Shown here piece after piece: positions 29,719 through 39,700 of a stretch of DNA of 60,000 nt. Source of the DNA: Symsagittifera roscoffensis (taxonomy: Eukaryota > Xenacoelomorpha > Acoela > Convolutidae); assembly GCF_963678635.1 (NCBI RefSeq), contig NC_087062.1, positions 66,947,415 to 67,007,414 on the forward strand, given 5' to 3'. The position numbers were made by a program, and so were the translations under genes. The first letter of the stretch is position 1; every line of letters starts with the position of its first letter. The notes beneath the pieces were generated by a model. It saw only the letters and a program-made list of their open reading frames with translations, had not been told where the DNA came from and did no database searches.

Positions 29719-30239
29719 AAGCTAATGTTGATGTTTTAATGTAAATTTGATTACGTACCAAAACAGTATCTCATTTTATTAATTGTTTTCTCTTTGGCGA
29801 GCATCCGTAAAACATTGTCAATTTGTGAAAAAATGGACGAAAAAATCCAAAAAAAGATACGCAAGTTACTTGAAACCCTTCTAAATCTGGAAAATGAGGA
29901 GCTTAAAGGTCAACAATATTACTTGAGTACATTGAGAATAATAGTCGCACCACAAAAAATGATAATGTTGTTTACAAATTTAAAATTGCTCTGGGAAAAG
30001 CTGTCGACGTCAATGAGCAGTTAATTAGGTTAGCGGAAAAAAACGGGAAACCCTGAAAAAATTATTGCTCAGCAAGACCTTTGGCTTAAGAAAGTAACCG
30101 AAATGAAAGATAAAGTATTGTAGGAAGCTCATAGTTACAAGATGAGCCTTGATCCTTCGTCATTCCCAGCACCCGGTTTTGCAGGGAGCAAGGGATCTTT
30201 ACAACAAACTAGATCTGATATATACTCACGCTCGCACAA
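29717..30239 (+). pseudogene. gag: BEL/Pao element, 5' end and start of gag (interrupted by element 2)
   Basis: The piece holds a short LTR-like end, a candidate primer site TGGCGAGCATCC at 29796, and the N-terminal part of a BEL/Pao Gag. Visible words are KKIRKLLETLLNLENEELKG, QQYYLSTLR, IALGKAVDVNEQLIRLAEK, IIAQQDLWLKKVTEMKDKV and MSLDPSSFPAPGF. They are spread over more than one frame, and a TAG lies at 30121-30123, so the copy is inactive. The coding sequence is cut at 30239 by the LTR of element 2 and resumes in the matching frame at 52025. Confidence 0.8.
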
Positions 30240-31112
30240 TGTGCCATTCTGCCAGATGGCACAGCGCAACCTTCCGACGAAGCACGAATCAGAGAGAAAA
30301 GGCCTTAACAGCAAAAAAAGTGCTTGAAAGGAGGGTCAGAGTATTCTGAAATTTCCTATTTTTAAAATTTCGATTTTCAAGTTGATGTTTCTCAGAAATA
30401 CGAAAAACGGCCATTTTGACCAAAAGAACTAGGAAAATCAGAACAACGACAAATTTTGTGAAAAACAGTCGTGCAAGAGACGGAGAATACGAAGCCTCTC
30501 ATCGTGGCAGCAACGCACGATAAGACCCTTATCAGCGGATATTAGTGGAGAACGAAGCTTCGGTGGGGAAGGGATATTCCACGGAACCCTCCCGGGACGC
30601 AAATTAGAAGAGTTAAGAGCGTTATCGCAGGAATATTACGGGAGCGGAGGCTTGGTCCCCCAGAGACTGTTTTATGTAAAGGGACTGTATAAAACTGACT
30701 GTATAGCTGCTTGGATGTCGTGAAACTTTAAATAGTTTGATATTTTAGAATATGAGTAGCTAGAAAGAGGAAAGGGTCAATCCATCTCCAATGGATTTAA
30801 TATAGAACTGTCACACGAAAACATGTTAAAATAGGTTGTTCGAGCCGTGTTTTTAATGACAATCACGTAGTCTGAGGATCCGAGACTCAGCTATGTGGTT
30901 GTGTTCGCATGTAAACGAAGGCTGATCAAAAGTCGTTTGACTGATGGCCTAAAAATAGTAACTTTTTACTTAGCCCTAAACAGACCAGAAAATCAACTGG
31001 CAATGTCGAGACGGTGAAAAATGAGTAGGATTAAGGTAACTGACGCCTGACAGTCGTTAATAGGTACTTTTTCTACGCTCCGTCGCTGTGTAGTATTTGG
31101 GCGAATGTTACA
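30240..31112 (+). repeat. 5' LTR of element 2
   Basis: This 873 bp repeat is paired with 51141-52024. The end is given by the last shared bases GTTACA. The LTR contains AACCCTCCCGGGACGC, related to the CCCTCCG words of the leader. No AATAAA is seen. Confidence 0.92.
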
Positions 31113-33471
31113 TAGACGTTTTTATGGCGCTCCTGGGTGGGCCTGTCAAAGGCATAAGACCATCATGATCAGCAAGCATTTCAGCGACGAACCCTCCGCT
31201 CCGGGCGTAAGCCCGAGGTAGAGGCCTTAATGACCGTCGTTGTACTGGGGGGAAGGTGCGTACCCTCCGTCCAGTACTATTTAGCTTTTTAACTTAGTTA
31301 ACACCGAAAATTCCGGGGGCCGGAGGGTTAGGTGGGAAATCTAGAGCCCGCTTGTCCTGAGGTCCCAGGACCAAAAACAATTAAAGAGAAAGCGTAAAAC
31401 CAAACAAAATTAGTGTATAACCAAGAAAAAAGCCAAAAATAAATTTATTTGAAAACAAAAAAGTACAAAAAACAGTAAAAAATCCAAAAAAGACCAAAAA
31501 CAGTAAAAAACATAAAGCGACAGTTTATATGTTATTTCCGGACGAGATGTGATCTGACCTTCCTATTTGTTGTTGTTTCAGATTGATTTATATCGTTTCT
31601 GATAGAAAGATTGTGTGTTTTGGTGAAGGGTTGGATACCCTCCCTCGAGTGTAATTTGAGTGTTTAAGCACGTTAATGGTGATTTTGCCGGTGACCGGAG
31701 GGTAGAGTGGCAAGCTGATCAACGTGTTCCACACTCAACAGGGACATCAGGGACAACATCCGCAACGACTGTTGGGTATCGTTGAAGCAATTTTAGTATC
31801 GTTCGGGTACTATTTCATTGAAACTTAAGTGGTGGGGGCACGATTGGCGCGGTCCGATTGTACCCTCCATCGATTACAAATTTCCGAGTCAAGGGTCTTA
31901 ATTCGGGTATTTTGGTGCAAAGGAGGGTATAGTACTATTCATTAGCGACTACTAATAGGTTATTATCCTTATTACATATTACTTATCTCCTCAATTAGAC
32001 CCAAAAAACACCCAATTTTGTCGAAAATCATCGATTTTCGATCAAACTGTAGACCCCCAAATTTTTGGATATCCGAGCTTTTCCGAACAACAAAAAGCTT
32101 TTATATAGGGAGTAGCTACGTAGTTCGATCCCCCTAACTAAAGAAACCGCGTGAGAAAAGACTCAGTAGAAGTTGGAAAAAACCAAAATTTTTCGGTCAA
32201 AATTTCGATAATTTTCTGAATTTTGTCAATCTGTTTTGGGGATCGAGTTTTTGAGTTTTTATAGTTAGAGCAATAAAATTTTTTTGCGTTAGGAGCGTGC
32301 TAGCATAACGTGCTCGGTTACTAGAGATATTCTTGAGTAACGTTCCGATTGGCTCCTTGGATAGAGCTAACGAATTAAGGATTGGAAAAGGAAGAAACCG
32401 GAGGGTCCAAATTTGATAGTTATTGGCCAATTTTTTGTCTCCAAACCAATTTTGATCCGGTTTTTTTGCACAATTCCAGTGCCGTACAGGGCTACTACGC
32501 TCGTTTCAATTATTTTTAGGCACTTTCGATAGGAATTGCGGAAAAAGTTTCTCAGAACCTATATAGGTGGTAAAAAAAGGCCATTTGGACAAACACGTTT
32601 TTGGCAATTTCTCAAAGACTAGCCAACCGATCGGGATAATTTTGGTACCATAAGTCGACGTTTTGGACCAGTTTTTCGGACCGCAACCGTTTTTGGGTTG
32701 ATAATCTCGGAAAAGAAAAATTTTTAGAATTTGTTGGTTCGGAGGGTCCAAATTTCAGGTAACCCTCCGAGCGGCGGAAAATTTTATCAAAACACCTTTT
32801 TATCCAACTGGGAAGGTTGACCGTGTCAGCCAACCTAGTTTTAAGTCAGGTAGACCACTTTTGGAGACTTTATTGCGGTAACATAACCTTTTTTCTTGAT
32901 TTTGGGAACCCTCCGAGGTAACCCTCTGGAGTCAGCTAAGGTCCTTAGCAACCCTCCTTAGTGGAAAATTTCCACGAGGTCACCGAAAGAAGTTAAAACA
33001 GCCCCCCGTAGAGAACTTAGCTTGTTTTGACGCTTCCTGAAGTTAATTGAAGGCCCTTCTGAGTGAGGCTCAGAAATTTGAAAATTTTGGAGGTACCCTC
33101 CGAAGTAACCCTCCGGAGCATATTAAGCATCTTATTGACCCTCCTTAGTAAATTTAGGGGGACCCTCCGAAGTGACTTGGGTGATTAAGGTACCCTCCGA
33201 AGTAGGCTAAGTGTCTTAACAACCCTCCGAAGTAACCCTCCGGAGTGTCTTAAACCTTCTAAACAACCTTCCTTGTTAGAAACTTGAGGAAATCTTCCGT
33301 GGCGGTTTGGGAAACGGAAAATATCAATTTAATCAAAATCATATTAGGATATTAGGCGCTTATTAGGATCATAAGAGCCCATTTTGACCCGGAAATTTGT
33401 GATCAACTTTGGATTCTAGATCGGGTGTATCAGAAGTACCCGAACAAAAAAAAATTTTTTTTTGATTGTGA
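31113..33471 (+). other. 2.3 kb leader of element 2 with recurring CCCTCCG words
   Basis: No long frame is visible. The word CCCTCCG (or its complement CGGAGGG) recurs at least a dozen times, dispersed at 31190-32770 and dense at 32760-33250. In the dense part the phrase CCCTCCGAAGTAACCCTCCG appears at about 33100 and again at about 33220. The spacing is irregular, so this is not a simple tandem array. The region sits where packaging or dimerisation signals are expected. Confidence 0.7.
31125..31143 (+). promoter_or_regulatory. Candidate primer binding site of element 2
   Basis: TGGCGCTCCTGGGTGGGCC begins 12 bases after the LTR end. It starts with the required TGG, but the gap is longer than usual and no tRNA was matched. 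Confidence 0.35.
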
Positions 33472-33477
33472 TTTTGG

Positions 33478-33879
33478 TTGTGCGGTTGCCTTGAGCTAAT
33501 TAATAGGAAAAATCGGGCAATCCGGGAACAAATAAAAGAAGACCTCGGTGAGTGTATTAGGCAAATACACACTCACTTGAGAAGAAAAGTTGTTCCCTGC
33601 TCTCGTGCACTTGGAGCGTTCCGGGTGTGGGGGAGCTTTTTCATAGACTTTAGAAGTTTTCGATCAGAGGTTGCCTTGAGAATATCTGAGCGAAACTTGG
33701 CGATTGCTTCGAAGTTCATGGACGGAGTAAGGAGTGAGGAGTTGAAGACGATGTTGGCCACTCACTTCACCCTGTCGCTTGACCAGGTACCCACGCCCGA
33801 CGACTTGCGTATGAAGTCACGCGAGTATTTACTCATAAAACCGAGGGCGCAAAACCGTTACAGCAATTATGGCAACTAA
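33478..33879 (+). pseudogene. gag: Gag remnant of element 2, N-terminal part
   Basis: The frame is open from 33472 to TAA 33877-33879. The last 60 codons look like the end of a capsid region (ISERNLAIASKFMDGV, SEELKTMLATHFTLSL, DQVPTPDDLRMKSREYLL). The first half is not convincing as Gag and has no good ATG, so the 5' part of gag seems lost or replaced. The frame continues without change beyond the TAA into the zinc-knuckle part at 33931, so the stop is a single nonsense mutation. Confidence 0.6.
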
Positions 33880-33930
33880 AGCGGGACAAACACTGGTGCG
33901 AATTCCAGTTGGTACAAACCTCGCGATGAC

Positions 33931-35142
33931 ATGGATAAGAGGAGGTCGTGTGCGAATTGTGGTTCGATGGACCATCACGTTTCCACGTGTTCTGCATACA
34001 AACAGAACATGAAGGCCATAGGCTACTTTCTCGAGGACGCCGACGCGACCGACGAGGATCATGAAGAGTACGTCAGAGGGCTCATCATGAAATATGGTCC
34101 GAGGTGTTTCTTCTGTTATTTGGAGGGACACTTCAAGTCGGATTGTACTCAATTTTGGGATGCAGTAGCGGACGCGAAACATCCCCGCCACGAAGAGGCG
34201 CTTTCGGGTGTCAAGGCCAGTCGAGCACGTCTGATGAAAGAGGCTGAATCTCGGAGAAAGGAGACGACACCGAGCACCTTCACGACCAAAAAGGTTAAGA
34301 CATGGCCTGACGAGGTGGTAGCCTCGAACCTCGAAGCAGAGTCGTCTAGCCCACTCAATGTGGATTACGGCCTGGCGGCAAGGACAGCGCTGCAGAATGT
34401 CAAACAGGACCTAGCCACGAAAGAAGTGGAGCAATGGGTAAGGTCGGAGCTGGAGAGCACAGATCTTCGGGTGGGTTTTAATGTTCTGGGTAAAACGACA
34501 AAAGTAGAAGACAAAGAGGAACCTAGGAAACAGGGACTAAAACTGAACGTTATATCTGGTAAGACTTTCGGCATGACGAAGGAGTGGACCAAAATAATGT
34601 CCATCATCTCAGTCGCAGGGCACCAGGTGGTCAAGAACTTGAGTGAACCATCCGAGATTACACTAGTCCACCTGGATATCTATGCCGACTACCTGAAGGA
34701 GAAAGATCCCAAACTTGACTCCAGAGCAGTGCGAGCGCTGCTCACAACTGGAGGTCCGAGGCTAATGAAAGTGGACGGACATTATGTCGATGTCCATGGC
34801 CCTTACTCGATCCTAATGAATGTGGATGGCATCAATATCTACACGAAGGCTCACATAACTGATGCGAACGATCAGATTGGCCGGATATACATTGGTCAAG
34901 AGGAGCTGAAGGTTAGACGGATCGGACACAACGCGATGCTCGAACAAGATGCGGTGCATATAGGTTGCGAGGCCGATCTGGCCGCACACGTTCTGGATGT
35001 GCAAGGCAGACAACTTTCAGTAAAGGGACTGCTAGACACGGGAGCAGTGGTTAGTGTCATGCCAGTCAAAACTTGGACCGACATGGGTTTCGAGAGGTCG
35101 GATCTCATACCGACAAACATCAGGTTGGTAGCGGCCAATTAG
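33931..35142 (+). CDS. Nucleocapsid and protease region of element 2 (broken)
   Basis: From ATG 33931, two CX2CX4HX4C zinc knuckles are visible at residues 7-20 (CANCGSMDHHVSTC) and 59-72 (CFFCYLEGHFKSDC). A charged linker follows. An aspartic protease has LLDTGAVVSVMP with catalytic Asp at residue 369. The frame ends at TAG 35140-35142, but the same frame stays protease-like for about 15 more codons (GAIYVTGRTPISS). The frame then changes by one near 35175-35185 and continues in the 35073-36485 frame. The protein would process the polyprotein and bind RNA, but this copy is interrupted by a nonsense codon and a frameshift. Confidence 0.8.
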   Translation: MDKRRSCANCGSMDHHVSTCSAYKQNMKAIGYFLEDADATDEDHEEYVRGLIMKYGPRCFFCYLEGHFKSDCTQFWDAVADAKHPRHEEALSGVKASRARLMKEAESRRKETTPSTFTTKKVKTWPDEVVASNLEAESSSPLNVDYGLAARTALQNVKQDLATKEVEQWVRSELESTDLRVGFNVLGKTTKVEDKEEPRKQGLKLNVISGKTFGMTKEWTKIMSIISVAGHQVVKNLSEPSEITLVHLDIYADYLKEKDPKLDSRAVRALLTTGGPRLMKVDGHYVDVHGPYSILMNVDGINIYTKAHITDANDQIGRIYIGQEELKVRRIGHNAMLEQDAVHIGCEADLAAHVLDVQGRQLSVKGLLDTGAVVSVMPVKTWTDMGFERSDLIPTNIRLVAAN

Positions 35143-36485
35143 GGAGCGATCTATGTGACTGGACGAACCCCGATCAGCAGCTCGGAGGAAGATATCTTTG
35201 GATGAGCTTCCTAGTAGTGGAGAATTTGGACGAATCCGATCAGTTCATCTTAGGAAGGGATTTCGTTCGCAACTTTGACGTCACGATCGATCTCAATGAC
35301 GGGTTGATTAGGATCAAGGATCCTGAGAGAAAGTATGAAAAGAGACCCCTTAATAAGATCTTAATTAACCAGGCCAAGGTGCCGATTTTTCTGGATCGAA
35401 AAGTTAGATTAAAACCAAACCAAGCCGTAGTAGCGACGTTTAGGATGAGGAACTTGAATGAACTCAGCAATGACAGACAGGTGTGTCTGGTACCAAATCC
35501 AAACAGTAAAAGCTCGGCTATTTTAGGAAGAAGCTTCTCACTCACTCAGAGCGGACTATGTGTGAGTGTGTTATTGAACACAGAAACAACAACAGTGACA
35601 ATACAGAGGGGAAAGAAACTTGGCTACGCTTTGCCTGTGAACATAGACTTTCAGAGTGTGGAGAACTTGAAAAAGTTTGATGTAACTAAATGTCCATTGC
35701 ATGCGAACCAAGAATGTATAATGAGGAGAGTGAATGAATTGAAATCTTCTAGGAAATTGTTTTCAATGAAGTCGGAAACAGATGATGGGCTGTCTAGTTG
35801 TTCCAACTTTCCTGAGAGGCCGACGGAAGCAGAGTTAGTAGCGAATAAACCTGTCTTACCTGAGATAGAACATCTGAAGGTTAAAATATCAGACAAGGAA
35901 CTAGATTCGCTCAGAGCGGTGCTAAATCGGAACGCAGGCGTCGTTTTTTCGAAACATAAGGCCGACATAGGTTGTTGTAATTTTGTAGAACACGAGATTG
36001 AGATAGAAGAGGGCTCGGTACCTCATAGGGAAGGGGCGAGAAGAATGACCCCAAACAAGTCAGAAGCGTGTAGGAAGGAGATCGAGATGTTAATGGAGTA
36101 CGACATGATCGAGCCGTCGAAGTCCCCATGGGCTTGTGGCGTGGTCATGGCGAAAAAGAAAGGGGGACAACTCAGATATTGTTGTGATTTCCGTTATCTG
36201 AACGCAGTGACTATAAAGGACGCGTACCCGATTCCCCGCATCGATGAGAGCCTATCCAAGCTGGGAGACGCGAAGTTCTTCACGACGTTGGATTTGGGCT
36301 CTGCGTTCTGGCAAGTGCCACTCAGAAAGCAAGATCGAGAGAAAACAGGCTTCGCGTGTGAGCTGGGATTGTTCCAGTGGAAGAGGATGCCATTCGGATT
36401 GTGCAACGCGACGGCCACATTCCAGCGACTGATGGCCCAGGCACTCACGAGCGTCACTAAGAAATACGGGAATCTCATCATGTGA
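35073..36485 (+). CDS. pol: Protease end and reverse transcriptase of element 2 (broken before YVDD)
   Basis: The true reading starts near 35180 in this frame with RYLWMSFLVVENLDES and the protease closing motif FILGRDFV. A linker of about 230 codons follows. RT blocks run from VPHREGARRMTPNKSE through SPWACGVVMAKKKGG, RYCCDFRYLNAVTIKDAYPIPRID, FTTLDLGSAFWQVPL and FGLCNATATFQRLM. TGA at 36483-36485 stops the frame exactly one codon before YVDD. The sequence continues in the same frame to 36745, so this is a nonsense change inside the catalytic palm. The first 35 codons of the open frame (35073-35180) are out-of-frame noise. Confidence 0.85.
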   Translation: MDRHGFREVGSHTDKHQVGSGQLGSDLCDWTNPDQQLGGRYLWMSFLVVENLDESDQFILGRDFVRNFDVTIDLNDGLIRIKDPERKYEKRPLNKILINQAKVPIFLDRKVRLKPNQAVVATFRMRNLNELSNDRQVCLVPNPNSKSSAILGRSFSLTQSGLCVSVLLNTETTTVTIQRGKKLGYALPVNIDFQSVENLKKFDVTKCPLHANQECIMRRVNELKSSRKLFSMKSETDDGLSSCSNFPERPTEAELVANKPVLPEIEHLKVKISDKELDSLRAVLNRNAGVVFSKHKADIGCCNFVEHEIEIEEGSVPHREGARRMTPNKSEACRKEIEMLMEYDMIEPSKSPWACGVVMAKKKGGQLRYCCDFRYLNAVTIKDAYPIPRIDESLSKLGDAKFFTTLDLGSAFWQVPLRKQDREKTGFACELGLFQWKRMPFGLCNATATFQRLMAQALTSVTKKYGNLIM

Positions 36486-36745
36486 TATGTTGATGATGTC
36501 GTGATTGAAACACCAACCTTAGAAGACCACATAGAGAGGTTGGAGGAGGTGTTTTCTTGCATGAAGCAGGCGGGTCTGAAATGTAAACCCTCTAAGTGTG
36601 AAATCCTCAGGGATTCCATAAAGTATCTGGGCCGCCTGGTTGACAAACATGGAGTGAGACCAGATCCCGAAGCGGTTGAAGCGGTGCTGACCTGGAAGGC
36701 ACCTAAAACAGATACACAGCTGATGAGTTTTTTGGGGATTCGCTA
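36486..36745 (+). pseudogene. pol: RT catalytic YVDD and thumb segment of element 2
   Basis: The segment is open in the frame of the preceding RT part, between TGA 36483-36485 and TAA 36743-36745. It starts with YVDDVVIETPTLEDHIERLE and runs through KCKPSKCEI, IKYLGRLVDKHG and MSFLGI. Near 36731-36737 (TTTGGGG) the coding frame moves by +1. The next frame reads on with ANYYREFIKGY, so a one-base gain in this homopolymer run is the simplest explanation. Confidence 0.85.
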
Positions 36746-36792
36746 ATTATTATCGAGAGTTCATCAAGGGGTATAATGACAAAATATACCCC

Positions 36793-39700
36793 ATGCAGAG
36801 GTTGATGAGAAACAAGGGCAAAAAGTTCACCTGGACTGATGAGGCGCAAGTTTCATTTGAAAACATCAAACGTGAACTGACAGAGAAGGGGATGTTCGTG
36901 CTGGACACGGATGCGTCAGTGGTTGCGATATCGGGCATACTTCACCAGGAGCAGGAGTGGAACGGGAGAACGGTTCTTCGTCCGATAGCCTACGGGAGTA
37001 AAGTCCTGAGTGATACTGAAATGAAGTACGGCGCACCAAAAGCGGAGATGTTTGCGGTGATCACTTTCGTGGAAAAATACAGGGCCTACTTGGGGAGTGC
37101 TCCCTTCAAGTTACGTGTGGATAATCGTGCCCTTGCCTGGCTGAAAACCTATTCGATGGACCAAAGTTATATTGGTCGTTGGATCGTGCGCCTGGATGGA
37201 TACCACATGATCATAGAGCACCGTACCCGTGACAAGCATCAGAACGCAGATAGCCTCAGTAAAAAGACAGAATTTTATGAGCGCCTCGAGGATAAACAGG
37301 CTAACCAATCAGAGATCAAAGACGGGTTTTCCTTTCTGGACAAAGAAACCTACGACAAACTGCCACTTACTAGGTGGTTTGACAAGTCAGGGCATCCTAT
37401 ACCCGGACACCCTGACCTTCCAGTGGAGACGGCCGCGGAGATAAAGCTTTTAGCCAGAGGCGAGCCCGTTCCGTTGGATCTGCTAGTTCGATCCAACTTG
37501 GTGCAGCAAGAACTTACCAGATTAGGTATAAACAGCATGGCTCTATTGAACAGGACGGTGAACGTGGCGCCAGACGTCATGGGAAAGCTCCGTGACTTGT
37601 TGGACAGGGAAGTGGATAGGCATGATCGTGAATGGATGGAGACCATGCAGCGGTTGACTGTCACCGAGAGAACAGAGAAGAGGCCAGTGTCCATTCGCAG
37701 CCGAGGCGTTGAACGGGATTGCAGGTCGATTGTCAACCAGCTGGTGAGCTCGATGCCGAAGGAGGTCTTGTTGAGAACTTCGTTCACTGAATATGGAACA
37801 CTGAATCAGAACCAAACTACTGAGGAAGTCAGGATCAGGTCGAAATCTAGCTTCACGAGGAGAGTGCATTTCACGGATGCAAAAGAAGAATACGAGCCGA
37901 GCCCAGATTGTTCGTCCGTGGACGAGACAATGTCCGGGGAGTCTGATACCTTCGATCCAGTCAAGGACGACTCGTCTGAGGAGTCAGACACCTTTGAGCC
38001 CGTGCAGGACGACTTGTCCGGGGAGAGGTTGACGAGACCACCTAGGGACAGAATTTTGTCCGGGGAGTCGAGAAACATCTCAGACAACTTGGAATATGAT
38101 GTTGAGGAATCAGTCGACTCAAGTGTTGACTCGAGGCCCCAGTCCTGGGACAACACGTCTGAAACAACTTCCAATTCCGATATGTCAGAGATCGCAATCC
38201 ACTCCTTATTGGTAGACTGGAAGCAGCGTGGGCTGGACCGAGAAACACATCAGGATCCAGACAGGGACAGATACACCTCAGATGAAGAGGGCACTGTGGT
38301 AGACAATGCCGCAGACAAGCTCGAATTTATAGCAGTTTCGAAACGCCCAACCAGATTGCTGCCACATGGTACGGTCGTCCGTACCAATCTGGAACCATCT
38401 GTGCAGGAAGCGACGCCTTTGAAAAAGATATGGTGTGTCAAGTTGATGGACGATGCTCATGCTCCGGAGATAATGAGTGGGCAAATGAACGTGGTAAAGA
38501 CGTATTTGAAAGCCAGGTACAGGCTGTCGGATCTCCTAAGGGCTCAACGAAATGATAGAATGACGAGCAGTCTGAAGAGATGGATCGAGAATGGAGCACC
38601 TGACAAGGGAGACTTGGAAGAAGACAGCTACAAGATCTTGAAGCAATTCTACCTGAAGCGAAACGACTTGTTGTACCTGAATAAGGACGGAATTGTTGCC
38701 TGCAAGCGAAAAGAGGAGGACAAGGTCCTCTATAAATACAATTCAATAGTGTTACCACAGTTGCACCAGACTGAATTGCTCTTTCGCTCACATGATCAGA
38801 TGGGCCATCAAGGCGTGGACAAAGTGTATAACAGGATACAGAAACGATTCGAATGGCCGGGATTGAAAAAGGCTTGTGAGAAGTGGATTGCCGCATGCCT
38901 GTCATGTCAGCAGGCGAAGGATCCCAGGAAACTAAGGTTCCCCCTACAGTCAATAGAGTCGTCAGGTTTCATTGAAGTGGTGCAAATCGATCATCAGAAA
39001 ATCTGCATGACAGCAACGGGCTATAATCAGGTGCTGGTAATGATCGACCATTTTACGAAGTATGCGGAAGCAGCACCCTGCATGACAGCATCGGCGGAAG
39101 AAACATGTGATCATTTGATAAATGTGTGGATAGCGAGGCATGGTTGCCCCATCACGTTCCAATCGGACAATGGCAAAGCATTCGTGGGTGATCTCACGAA
39201 GGAGTTGATGAAAAGGTCGCAGGTAGCGCAGGCCCAATCGACCACTTATCACCCGCAAACGAATGGCCTAGTTGAGAGGCAAAACCGCACACTGGTATCC
39301 ATGCTGAGAGTCTACTGCTCGCGTTACATGGATGACTGGGACAAGCACTTGCCGCAAGTGATGGGTGCTTACAACAGCACGGAGCATTCCACCACGGGAA
39401 TAAGTCCGCACATGATGTTAACGGGTCATGAAATAGCGCTCCCGTTGACGTTTTTCTACCCTGATTATGAGGGGAAGAGGACAGCACCGCAAACGTACGT
39501 GCGGGATGTTATTAGAAGACAGCAGGACCTCAATGACTTATGCAGGAGGAATACGCAACAGGCGAAAATTAGACAAAAAAGGAGGTTTGATAAAAGGACA
39601 GCTGATGCGAAAGCCTACTCAGTTGGCGACTACGTTTGGGTGTTCCAGGAAGTGGTTCCACCAAAAGGAACCAAGAAATTATTAAAAAAATGGCGTGGTC

